Shown: positions 53,719 through 64,000 of the stretch, piece by piece
How the letters are laid out: the number at the start of each line of letters is the position of its first letter
Numbering within the stretch: the first letter of the stretch is position 1
Source: Akanthomyces muscarius
Lineage: Eukaryota > Ascomycota > Sordariomycetes > Hypocreales > Cordycipitaceae
Length of the DNA stretch: 64,000 bases
NCBI RefSeq assembly: GCF_028009165.1
Contig: NC_079241.1
Coordinates: forward strand, 3,286,001-3,350,000
Reading direction: 5' to 3'
Translations under genes and position numbers: made by a program
The notes under the pieces: model-generated
Told to the model about the DNA's origin: nothing
The model's input: the letters and a program-made list of their open reading frames with translations, nothing else
Databases searched by the model: none

Positions 53719-56404
53719 ATGGAGATTGAGCTGCCGCTGCCGTTCCTCGTCAGCGTCGCCGTCCCGCCGGGACTGGCCAATCTCGAGGGCCTCACCCGCG
53801 AGGAGGTCTCGATCCTCGGCTGCCCCTTTCTCGACGCCAAGCCGCAGCTGCTCGAAAAGTTTGCCAATTTCTTCAACCGCCACAGCACCGAGTTCCAAGC
53901 CCACCTCGACGCCACAGCTCTGGAGCACGACGACGTGCTGGGCTTCCTCGACCGAGGTGCCAGACGCGTCTTTGTCACCCCTGAATCGCTGCCGCAATAC
54001 ACTGAGCTGGGCGACCGAGTGCTTCCCGTCGTGTCCACCCCGGATCTGTCCGCCGCCTCGGAGCACGGTCTGCTCATCCGCGACTTTGACCCCAAGAGCT
54101 GGGACGTTGCCAAGTTCATTGCCGATGCGCAGGCCACCAAGACCAAGGTCCTCTACATTAAGCCTGCCGAGGGCGTCTCGCTCCAAGAATTCATCGAAAT
54201 CGCCAAGAAGAGCAACGCCGTCCCCATCCTTTCCTCGAATGGCCTGACTACCGATAAGGCTGATACCAGCAAGCTGCTTCTTTCCAAGGTCCTTTCTAGC
54301 CAATGGAAGTCGGACCGCCCCGACGGACTCGTCCCTACCGTCGTTACTGACGAGACTGGTATTTCTCTTGGTCTTGCTTACACCAGCGAGGAGAGCATCC
54401 TCGAGGCTCTGCGCACGCAGACTGGCGTCTACCAGAGCAGGAAACGGGGTCTTTGGATCAAGGGAGCAACTTCGGGCGACACGCAGGAGCTCGTCCGCAT
54501 TGCTCTCGACTGCGACAACGATACTCTGAAGTTTGCTGTCAAACAAAAGGGCCGCTTTTGCCACCTTCAGCAGTTTGGCTGCTTCGGAAACCTCAGCGGC
54601 ATCGCGGCCCTCGAGCAGACTCTCGTCTCCCGCAAAGAGTCTGCGCCCGAGGGCTCTTATACCGCCCGCCTGTTCTCCGATGAGAAGCTGCTGCGGGCCA
54701 AGATTATGGAAGAGGCCGAAGAGCTCTGCGACGCCAAAACACAGGAGGAGGTTGCCTTTGAGGCTGCCGATTTGATATACTTTGCCCTAACCAAGGCTGT
54801 CAGCGCCGGTGTGAGCCTGGCTGATGTTCAGGCCAACCTGGATGCCAAGAGCCTCAAGGTCAAGAGACGTCCTGGCAACGCCAAGGGCAAGTGGGCTGAG
54901 AAGGAGGGCATCTCGGCTCCCGCTGCAGCTGCTCCCGCAAAAGCTCCCGCCGCCCCGGAAACCGCTCCCGCCAGCGACCGCATCCTCATGCAGCGTGTGG
55001 ACTCTGCTTCCATTTCTGAATCGGACCTGCAACGGACTCTTCAGCGCCCGTCGCAAAAGTCTCCGGATGCTATTCTGAAGATTGTTGTCCCCATCATTGA
55101 AGATGTCCGCAAAGGCGGCGACAAGGCTCTCCTCTCTTACACACACAAGTTCGAAAAGGCTACTTCCCTCACATCTCCCGTTCTCAAGGCCCCATTTCCT
55201 GCTGAGCTCATGAAGCTCTCCCCCGAGACCATCAAGGCTATCGACACGTCTTATGAGAACATTCGCAAATTCCACGCCGCTCAGGCCGAGGACAAGCCCC
55301 TCAGCGTCGAGACCATGCCTGGCGTCATCTGCGGTCGTTTCTCGCGTCCCATTGAGCGCGTAGGTCTGTATGTTCCTGGCGGCACTGCCGTTCTACCTAG
55401 CACTGCTCTCATGCTCGGCGTTCCCGCCATGGTTGCCGGCTGCGAAAAGATTGTGCTTGCTTCTCCTCCTCGTTCTGACGGCAGCATCTCTCCTGAGATT
55501 GTATACATTGCCCAAAAGGTCGGTGCCGAGAGCATCGTCCTCGCCGGCGGCGCCCAGGCCGTTGCCGCCATGGCCTACGGCACCGAAAGCGTCAGCAAGG
55601 TGGACAAGATTCTCGGTCCAGGCAACCAGTTTGTCACTGCTGCCAAGATGCACGTCAGCAACGACACCAACGCTGGCGTCAGCATCGACATGCCCGCCGG
55701 CCCCTCGGAGGTGCTCGTTGTTGCCGACAAAGACGCTAACCCGGCCTTTGTCGCCTCCGACCTCCTCTCGCAGGCCGAGCACGGTGTCGACAGCCAAGTC
55801 ATCCTGCTCACCGTCGATCTCTCCGAGGCACAGCTCCAGGCCATCGAGGACGAGGTGCACAACCAGGCCATGGCTCTGCCGCGCGTCGACATTGTGCGCG
55901 GCGCCATCAAGCACTCGGTGACTGTCACTGTCAAGACGATTGAGGACGCCATGCGCATCAGCAACGACTATGCCCCCGAGCACTTGATCCTGCAGGTCAA
56001 GGATGCCGCCAAGGTTGTCGACATGGTCGTCAACGCCGGCAGCGTCTTTATCGGCGAGTGGACCCCCGAGAGCGTGGGTGACTACTCTGCTGGTGTTAAC
56101 CACTCACTGCGTAAGTCTTTTTTCTTTTTGCACCCTGTTCCTACTTTTAATGTCTCCTTCAAATTTCGAAAGTCCAGATTGCTAACGCGTTTCTTTTTCT
56201 CTAGCTACCTATGGCTACGCTAAGCAGTACTCGGGCGTCAATCTCGCCTCCTTCATGAAGCACATTACCTGCTCCAACCTCACCAGCGAGGGTCTCCGCA
56301 ACGTCGGCTCGGCCGTCATGCAGCTCGCTGGCGTCGAGGAGCTCCACGCCCACAAGAGAGCCGTCGAGATTCGTCTCAAGTGGCTGAATGAGCACAAGCA
56401 GTGA
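53719..56404 (+). CDS. HIS4: Histidine biosynthesis trifunctional protein (HisI-HisE-HisD)
   Basis: Two exons, 53719-56110 and 56205-56404, give 863 residues. An N-terminal region of about 230 residues typical of the fungal enzyme precedes phosphoribosyl-AMP cyclohydrolase (about 243-300, [12 protein letters not shown] and [11 protein letters not shown]). Phosphoribosyl-ATP pyrophosphatase follows (about 314-400, EEAEELCDA and [10 protein letters not shown]), then an Ala/Pro linker, then histidinol dehydrogenase (about 420-860, with [19 protein letters not shown] and the zinc-site AEHGVDSQV). It therefore catalyses steps 2, 3, 9 and 10 of the pathway. It corresponds to Neurospora his-3 and yeast HIS4. 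The intron lies between NHSL and [12 protein letters not shown], close to the end. Nothing is missing. Confidence 0.96.
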
Positions 56405-56994
56405 GAGAAAGATCTATGAAAATGGGGCCAAAAAAAAAGGAAATGTAAATGAGACAATGTGAAGATGAATTTAAGCTGCCACCAGAAGAAAAAGTCTAGG
56501 TATATTTGTTGACCTGACGGGAAAAAATCCCAAACTTTTACGTTGTAATCTTGGACAAACTTTCCATGTTCTTGGTACAAATGCAAAACGTCGTGTGGAA
56601 TAATGTAAGCATGCCAAATATGTGCGTGTTGTCTTCTGTTCTTTTCTATCATATATCAGCTCCCCCAGCATTTTCATCTACTCGTACATGAGTGTTTCTA
56701 CAACCCGACACACCCTTCTTCTAGAAACACCAATTCTGTAAACCAATGAGAAAGGGAACTTAAAAATATGCGCGCCACGCTATGCTTCCAACTTGAAAAT
56801 AGTCCGCCTTCCCTTCCAACTTCTACAAAATCCAGCCTGCCTCCCTTCTTCTAAAGAATCCCAGCATTTTAGTCGGACGGGGAGCGAATCTCGACGGGTT
56901 CTAGAACTTGTGGCGGCGCATGATTGTTGATATCGAGTGTGGCGATGCCCTGTTTAATGTCGCCCGAAGATGTTCTTAGCAAGACGTCTCTTTT
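56405..56994. other. Convergent 3' region between histidine gene and phosphatidate phosphatase gene
   Basis: 590 bases between facing stop codons. No frame looks coding. The left part is A-rich after the stop and probably holds the polyadenylation signals. Confidence 0.55.
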
Positions 56995-59282
56995 TTATGC
57001 TTCTTTTTTATCCATGGATAAATGACCAACCCCAGTAATAATTTCCGCAGCGTAGTCTTCTTCAAGATCATCTGCGTTCTTCTTTATGATTTTCTCGTCG
57101 TCGTCGTCGTCGGCGGCGTCTTCCTGTTCGTCCAAGTATTCTTCTCCGTCGGCGTCGTCCCCAGCTTCAAATTCCTCCTCGATTTGGCTCTGTGTCATGG
57201 ACATCGCCATGCGACTATCCAGCTCGTCAACCGAGGCTTGGGAAATGTAACTCTCGCCGAGGCGCTCATCCATGTCCTCTTCGTCTTCGCCATCGGTGTA
57301 TTCGCTGCCCTCCTCGATCTCCCCCTCAATGTCATCACTGTCACTGGCAGAGAATTCATCCAGCTCAAGAGGGTTATCTCTCCAGTACTTGAAGTCGGTG
57401 TAGTCCTCTCCACCACCCTTGACGAGCATGGAAACCGAGGGAAAGTAGTGATCGACGACTTCATTGATATGCACATACGTCATCCTGAGCTTGTTCAAGC
57501 TGAGCAGGTCAAGCGAAACTTCCGAGTTAGAGTTGATGGTGAAGATGCGCTTTCGTGGAACATCAACAGTACGGTAGGAGATTTGATCTGTTAGTCGGTT
57601 ACCGAAGCCAGCGTAAAAGGGTGTCCCGTTGGGGCCATAGAGATTGGCGATATCGCGAAGCGTAGCCATCTTGAAGACGTGTGGCTTGCGGAGGTACACC
57701 TCGCGACGCAAAGCCGCCATTGTTCGATCAGGAGACAGAATGGTAGGGCCATGAGGCATCCTGCATCCTTCTTGAACAATATTGTTGAGGTACGCTCTCG
57801 TGGTGTCGGCCTGTCCGACGGAGCGACTCGTGAGATACATGATGTTATATCCATTGAGAGCAATGTCGCTGTAAAGCTTGGCAATGCCAGCATGAGTCCA
57901 GTCGCGACCAATCATGTTCAGCACTTGGCCTAGGGCGTCTGATTTGGTGATTGTTCCGTCAATGTCGGAGATGACGACCGGGGTATCGTGCTTCCAGAGG
58001 TACATATTGGCGGTACATGTGGCACGGTTGACGGTAAAGCTCATGGGATTCTCACCCGACTTCAACTCAAGCTCCTTGAGCTGGTCGCTAGTCAAGCGCA
58101 GAGTCTTGGCATAGTTGCGATTCGGATTGCCAACACCAGCATCGGCGGGGGTGTGCGGAGGTGTTTGAAGGCCAACAGGGCCAGCATCCGACTCGGAGCG
58201 GCGATGAGTCGGTACACGAGGAGAATTGGTCACATCGCTGCCATCGCTTTGATAACCAGGATCAGACACTGCATCGGCAGCCACGCCGTGGCGATGCGCG
58301 TGCAGGGATGATTCGATGGTTTTGTTCATGGCAGCCTTTTTGGCACTCTCGCTGCTGTAAATCCACAAATTGCCTTCTTCGTCGAACCCAAAGAGCGCAC
58401 CGATATCGTAGTTGCCGTCCAATTCTTCAGAGAGAATCTTTCGAGCCTGGATCTCGGCGCGGAGCATTTCTTCTTCGCTGCTTCGGAAACCACTCATGTC
58501 CAGCATAAGATCACCAGTCTCGGTAACTTGACTGGGAATGTTGACCGCAGAAAGTCCGCGGGATAGCGTCGTGGCACGTTCGAGGGCTTCTTGGATGTTG
58601 ACAGGGGATGGGCTCCGAGACCGCTCAGAGCCTCGCTCAGCAACTTCGCTTGTGTCTCGTTCAACTGCGCGGGCGGAAGGGCGCAAGATATCTTCGCTGC
58701 GAGGACGGGCAAGCGCGGCAGACCAATCGCCGGAAGCTGGTCTGGGATTCGACAGGTTGAGGGGAGACGACGCGGGAGTGGGATATCCTGTGATTGATGT
58801 TGAGTAAGTAAATTTGCACTTCTATGCAAGCTTCGGAGCGTACCATTTTCATCCAGGAGGTGGTCATCGGAAGCTCTGCGGCCAACAGGAGAGTCGCCAT
58901 CCAGCGCGAACTGATCGGGAAGTCCAAGCTGGGAGACAGACTCGTCGGGGCCGAGGGGCGGACTGCTGGCTGGGGAGACTAGAGGCGAGGTCTGCATGGA
59001 CTCGGGGATGGTCTCGGTGGTTTCAAAGACGAAGAAGGCCTCGCCACCTTCGCCGAGCTTCATGGAGTATTCCTGTTTGGCGCCATTGACTCGGAACTCT
59101 ACCTTTTTCTCGTAGGGTCGCAACAAGGAGAACTTGCCGAAGCGAACGTGGAAAGGCGAGCAGGCCAGCGTGCCATCCGCGTGCTCAACAACGATGACGT
59201 CGATGGCGCCGCTGAGGGTGGCAGGATTTATCGAGTTCCATGCCGTCGACACCGAGTCGCTGATATTGCGCACGTACTGCAT
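56995..59282 (-). CDS. PAH1: Lipin-type phosphatidate phosphatase (Pah1/Ned1)
   Basis: Two exons, 58844-59282 and 56995-58787 (56-base intron), give 743 residues. The N-terminal lipin domain (about 1-110) begins MQYVRNISDSVSTAWNSINPATLSGAID, an amphipathic start that binds membranes, and includes GGEAFFVFET. A Ser/Pro-rich middle with several SP sites may be phosphorylated. The catalytic LNS2 domain (about 390-600) carries the haloacid-dehalogenase motif DIDGTIT at about 420, followed by TSRSVGQADTTRAYL. The tail is very acidic. The enzyme converts phosphatidate to diacylglycerol at the ER and nuclear membrane and also controls phospholipid gene expression. It is somewhat shorter than yeast Pah1 (862), with all key residues present. 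Confidence 0.95.
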
Positions 59283-61934
59283 GGTAGAAAACTACCGCTG
59301 TAGTGCTGTGGGAAAGGTAAGATGTCGAGATTGGCGCAGAGCTGCTGCGGCGGGCAGAGCAAACGTATCAAGAGTGTCGTATGCAGCCCGGCGTGAGGGG
59401 GTCGTGCTTAAATGTTTTGGATGGAAACGTTGTATGTGAGAGGGGCTCTTGCAACGGCAGAGAAGCGGCGAGCAAAGAAAAGCCGTTGATGAAGCAGAGT
59501 TGGGTGATCCGGCTGCGCTTGCGTAGCGATGACGGACCGTCGCAGGGTATATTAGTAGGTGAGGTAACGGGTGGCGGGGGCCCAAGACCAGACAAAGGGA
59601 AGCGGGCTTGTGAGCACAGGACAGGGCTGCTGTGATGCAAAATAAACCAGCAAGAGGTGATGCAACGCTGCAAAGACACGGCTGAGGAGAAGTAACTGCA
59701 AAAGGGTGCTAGGAAATGGAGAAGGGTGGGAAAAAAAATTGCAAAGTGAAAAAGGAAGCCGGAGAGATGAGGTGGTGGTCAAGAGAGTTGTTGAGCGCGG
59801 TCTTGGCAGGCTGGCTTGTCAGATCTGGTACGAGAAGCACATGATTGCCTTTGGCGGATCAGAGGCCGGCGGGCAGTTGCGGCAGGTTGCTGTAGCGCAA
59901 TGGGGCCGCTAGGAGGTACCTACTTTACGTCGGGGCCTCGAGCGGACTTGACATGGAAAGCAACAACCCGTTATTATGAACAAGGCGAAAACAGGAAAAA
60001 TAAAGAAAGTATAAATTTAACTCTCTAGATTTTATCATATTTTTAAACCGATGGTTCATCCCAACTTTCGCATATTCTCTGTCCCACAGGGCAGGCTCAG
60101 CCGCCCATGAATGTTGGGATATGCACAGTATCATGACCACCTGGAACCCCTGTAGGCTGCACCTAACTCAGCGCGCTAGTACCTACCTTACCTACCTAGG
60201 TACCTACCTAGGGTTCGAGGTTGCGGCGGCCCAACTTGAGCACTTGCATGCAGGGCTTTTCATCCCCAGCCTGTAGTCCCGGTGCGGCGACGCCGGAAAC
60301 AATAGTCCACACCGTCCCCAGAATTGCAAAGCTTGTGCCTTGAGCCGCGGTCCAGCTGTCATGTGTTTCTTCTTCTTCTTTTTTTCCTTGTCCTCGTTCA
60401 AACGCCGGGCCAGGGTCTAATCTCCGATTCTGATCCATACCAGTAAAACCTGCAAGTGGCCCTCGCTCGCTAGACCTTGGCCGCGTTTACAGAGTCATGC
60501 TTCTCCCTCGGCGTGCCATGTCTGTAACCCAAGTTGTATAGCAGCAAAACTCGTACTCTTGAAGACACGTATGGCATTGCATACGCGAACTGACTCAACC
60601 GTTCTCACTTGACAGACATTCTACCGCGCTGTTGGGGCACGCCAGACTCGGCTGCACTAATCATGGACGACCAGCCCCCAGCAAAGCTGTGCGATGGGGC
60701 GTTGTTTCGGGCCACTGAACCGAACTTGGAGATGGCGTTCGGGCACTAAGAAGACTGGACGCATTGGTAACCTGGTGTCTGTTGCCTGTAGGATGACATT
60801 TTTGTCTAATTGCAGGCTCCACGATGTACCAGGAAACCGAGTTTCGGCTGACGTCTGGCTTGTGACTTTTAGTTATAAGCCGGGCGGGAACAAGAGGACT
60901 GGTGTAGTGGTTAGCTCTTACAAGAGTGTTTGAAGTCAGACTGAGGTACACTGCCTCGTGCGAATGACCGGCTACGTTACCTAGCTCTTTACGTGCATAT
61001 TATTATGCTACCATCATTTAGATTCCCGACCTATGCTGTACTCGTCAAATCAGTGGTGGCAGCAACTGGTGGCATCAGGCAACAACACTTGAATGCACCG
61101 GCATCATTCGACTGGTAGGACCAGTCAGTAAACCACTGCTGCCTTTTGCCTTTAGCCACATCTCAGCCACATGCCCAATTACGTGTCTGTCGTCGCAACT
61201 ATGACGCTATGCAGACCTAGGCAGTTGCCAAAAGACGAATCTGATGGAGTACTCGGCGCCGATTGCTGCTACATGATGACAATGCACCCTTCTCTCTAAC
61301 TTACTCTGAGCACATCTGCCCAGCCTCCCCAGAACAGCGCATCGTGTATCCGCAGTGTACGAATAGTGTGACTGTATCCGTACCTAGATCGCCGCTGTTT
61401 GGTCAGGCCCTGCCAGCGCTGAAAAATACACGACTCACTGCTTCTTTTGTCTATCTATTTTACCAAGTCCTCTTACTCCTTTTCTTATTATTTACTATTT
61501 TATTATTCTCCTTATTCTCCTTATTTTTCTTATCTTCCCATATTTCTTATTTGCCTTGACAGTGCTCCGTCTCCACTGCGCTGCCCCTACTTCAGGGCGG
61601 TCCGCGCTGTCCTGGTGCTAATTTACAGCGCCTTAAAGTGGCTAACGCCTTGCCGCACTGTGCTCCGCCCGCGTGGCCTCTGCCAGTCACACAGTGCGCA
61701 TAGTTCTTCATCCGCACCCAGCGATGCTCACCTTGCGCCTCCCGATCTGCCACCCAATCATCTCGTCAGATTCGGCGGACCTTGGCTAACGCCAACTGCC
61801 TTTTGCTTCACTCGCTCTTCACCACATCGACGGTTCCCTGCTAATACTTTTCGCTGCCACCACCCAAATCCCTTCTTCGAAAGAGCTTCCAGCGCCCCGT
61901 CCGCTGCTGCTCTTATGTCCCGGGTGCCGCGACA
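59283..61934. other. Divergent intergenic region, PAH1 and the FN3 gene
   Basis: 2.65 kb without a supported gene. It contains a dense cluster of TACCTA/TAGGTA motifs at about 60178-60212, and a T/C-rich tract at about 61445-61557 similar in composition to the one at 11207-11351. The right end, from about 61560, is C-rich leader of the FN3 gene. Confidence 0.5.
61445..61557 (+). repeat. T/C-rich low-complexity tract
   Basis: About 110 bases poor in G, made of CTTATT, CTCC and TTTTCTTAT blocks, about 380 bases before the FN3 gene start. Shares sub-motifs with the tract at 11207-11351. Possibly a promoter pyrimidine tract. Confidence 0.6.
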
Positions 61935-64000
61935 ATGGTCTGGCAGTTTCTGGCATGGACTGCCGGTACATTCTTCTTCGTCTTTTTTTGCTACCTCCTC
62001 CGCCCGCTCGAGTACTTCCCAATAACCTTCTTTACCGTCATTGCCGCCGCCTTCATCATTTTTGATCCGCGCGAGTGGATGCTACAGAGTTACTTTGAAG
62101 CGCATGAATTTTTGCTCCACATGCCTGTCAACGACTTTCTCGAACAATACTTTCATACATCTGTCACCATCGTCTCGGCTCTCTGGTTCGTGCCCTCACC
62201 GACTCCCTTCCTCACTCTTCAACTCCCTCGCGCCCTATCGCTCTAACTTCGTCGCGTACCTATAGGCTTGTACACCGAACGTTTCAAACTTTGCTTAAGC
62301 CAGTCCCCGAATTGGTCAATATTCTCGGTGTCGACATCCCCGAGCCCCCCGATGTGTGCCTAGCTGGCATCCGCTCTGACGCTGCCACCCTCAACTGGGG
62401 GCGGCCGCCGAGCAGTAAACCTGTACAGAAATATTCTATACAAGTTAATGGAGTTCACGGTGAGTTTCGATAAGACGGCTTCTCGCTGCCAGCCACATCA
62501 ACCGACCACGAATATGAAAGCTTACCCCACACTGCAGTCGGCGACTCCCCCGGCAACGAGGTAGCCATCACTGTCACAGGCTTAAAACCGAATCACTTTT
62601 ACAATATTCGCGTCATTGCCGTAGCGCCCAACAACTTCCAATCTGCAGGCCCTGTCATCCGCCTGCGAACATTCGGAAAGGATGGCAAACCGCAGCTTGG
62701 CAATGCGCGCCTGCCCACCAACTTTTCTCCCGATGAGTACCGCCGCGGATCCACCGACGATGGCGATGATTCCGAATCTCCCTCTGGCCCCATCCCTTCA
62801 CTCGAGTCTGCTCCTGTGCTAGACGGCGCCGTCTCCGTCGTCCGCGATACGAATGGTTCCCTAACGGGCCAGCGACGGAACACTATCAACAGGCGTCACT
62901 CTCCCTCTGTCGCGAGCTCCGACCGACCTCAGCTCAAGCATCAAGGCTCAGATGAGCCCGAATTGTCTCTGGACGAGCTGAATAGACGATTTGAGAGTAT
63001 CAGAAAGGAGACTGAAGAGACCATCGCGCAATATGCCAAGGACGAGGCCGAGTCTAAACTCCAGGAGGACGAGTTGAAAAGGGAAAAGGAACGCAAACGC
63101 CAGATACTCAAGGAGAAGGAGGAGCAAACTGCGCAGCTCAAAACACAAGTTCGAACAACTATGGAGCAAATGCGCGCTGCCGAGAAAGAACGCGCCAAAA
63201 AGGAGCAGAGCTTGAAAGACAAGGATGCTAAGAAAACGAAGGTGAAGGATAGTATCACCAAGTTGGAGCTTGAGATTGAGCGCATGAAGACCGAGCGTAA
63301 AAAGTTCCAGGCGCAAAAATCCGATCTGCTTCAAAAGCGAGACAAGGAAGTCCGTTCTCTTGATGAGGCCAACAAGGAGCTCCAAAACAAGTGTGCTGAG
63401 TTGGAATCCGAGCTCAAGGAAAAGGGAAAGCAGCTGCAAGACCTCAAGGCTACACGCGAGTTGTTACCAGGCGCTGATGATCAGCAATGGAAAGATGAAG
63501 ACGATCGCCTGGCGGCTGAGTGGGACGCTAATAGGCACGAAATTCATTCTCGTCTTGTACGTGAGCTTAAGCTGGCTCATAATCTAGACCAGCAGATACA
63601 AGCTCTCACCGACCAAGTCGCTCTGGCTCTGCAGCACCAACAGGTATTCTATCACCAGGCGGGCTCCGGGGCTCTCGACTATGACGGTTCGGGTTCTGTT
63701 CAGCAGAAGAGGCTGAGTCTCAATGGTGCTTCTGCTCGTGAGCAAGGCACGCCATCACCGCATGCGCTTCCTACATCTGAGTCGGGCTACCCGCCACCGG
63801 CAGGGTTCGTCCATGCGCCCTTTCCACCCAGGCTGTTCATGGATGATCCAGATCCGACGGATGAACCTCATACGGAAGCCGAGTTCAAGATTGCTTCCGG
63901 TCCACTGAGCCCCTTGGCCCAGAACCTCTTGCCTTCCAACATATTCGATGAGATGGAGGAGCTGGATGAAGCCGGCGTGCGCGGTTCATATTTTCGCGAG
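61935..64000 (+). CDS. Membrane-anchored fibronectin type III / coiled-coil protein (partial, runs off the window)
   Basis: Three exons so far: 61935-62185, 62266-62459 and 62538 to the end of the window, which is open throughout; at least 635 residues are visible and the 3' end is missing. Residues 1-45 form two hydrophobic segments (FLAWTAGTFFFVFFCYLL and ITFFTVIAAAFIIF), likely a hairpin or two membrane spans. An FN3-like domain spans about 105-205 (PPDVCLAGIRSDAATLNW and GLKPNHFYNIRVIAVAPNN). A disordered Ser/Asp-rich stretch follows, then about 150 residues of Lys/Glu-rich heptad-like coiled coil (about 300-450). It resembles conserved fungal proteins annotated only as FN3-containing; I know no function. 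The first intron uses the donor GTTCGT. It could tether membranes or organise a complex at the ER, which is speculation. Confidence 0.8.

Noticed and set aside
53662..54564. 300-codon open frame on the minus strand opposite the histidine gene
   Set aside because: Shadow of the trifunctional enzyme; no recognisable motif.

Overview
This is a stretch of nuclear chromosome from a filamentous ascomycete, most likely a Sordariomycete and plausibly of the order Hypocreales. The evidence is short GT-AG introns (about 55 to 90 bases) with CTAAC/CTGAC-like branch points, C-ending codon preference, pyrimidine-rich leaders, and the gene content: a trifunctional histidine enzyme of the fungal type, a PPIH-type cyclophilin, an LysM/CBM18/GH18 chitinase, a small LysM protein, TOS1 and fungal Rok1. 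I did not identify the species. All exon boundaries were placed by eye from reading frame, GT/AG sites and family conservation.

Layout. 1-10 kb: a secreted protein with an N-terminal histidine after the signal peptide (+), a spliceosomal-type cyclophilin (-), and a 1465-residue chitinase (-). 9.9-17.4 kb: a gene-poor gap of about 7.5 kb with simple-sequence tracts and no convincing gene. 17.4-27.5 kb: a membrane RING protein (+), a GPALPP/DUF3752 protein (-), the CORVET subunit Vps8 (+) and the GPI-synthesis subunit PIG-P/Gpi19 (+). 28.5-36.4 kb: a two-LysM secreted protein, the DEAD-box helicase Rok1 and a TOS1-like wall protein (all +), with a 3 kb empty stretch before TOS1. 36.7-42 kb: lysyl-tRNA synthetase with a likely mitochondrial presequence (-), Arp4 (+) and a TDG/Mug-type DNA glycosylase (-). 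44.6-52.8 kb: UDP-GlcNAc pyrophosphorylase (+), a raffinose-synthase-like GH36 protein (-), the beta subunit of mitochondrial processing peptidase (+) and TAF9 (-). 53.7-64 kb: histidine trifunctional enzyme (+), lipin-type phosphatidate phosphatase (-), and a membrane-anchored FN3/coiled-coil protein (+) that runs off the window.

Most genes are housekeeping, arranged as convergent and divergent pairs. One theme recurs: making, remodelling and recognising chitin or glucan walls (UDP-GlcNAc pyrophosphorylase, GPI-anchor synthesis, TOS1, chitinase, LysM protein, LPMO-like secreted protein). They are spread over about 45 kb among unrelated genes, so this is not a tight cluster. I see no secondary-metabolite cluster, no intact transposon, no tRNA or rRNA gene and no CRISPR array. 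The least explained parts are the 7.5 kb gap, the C-terminal third of the chitinase, and the LPMO-like protein with its repeat tail.
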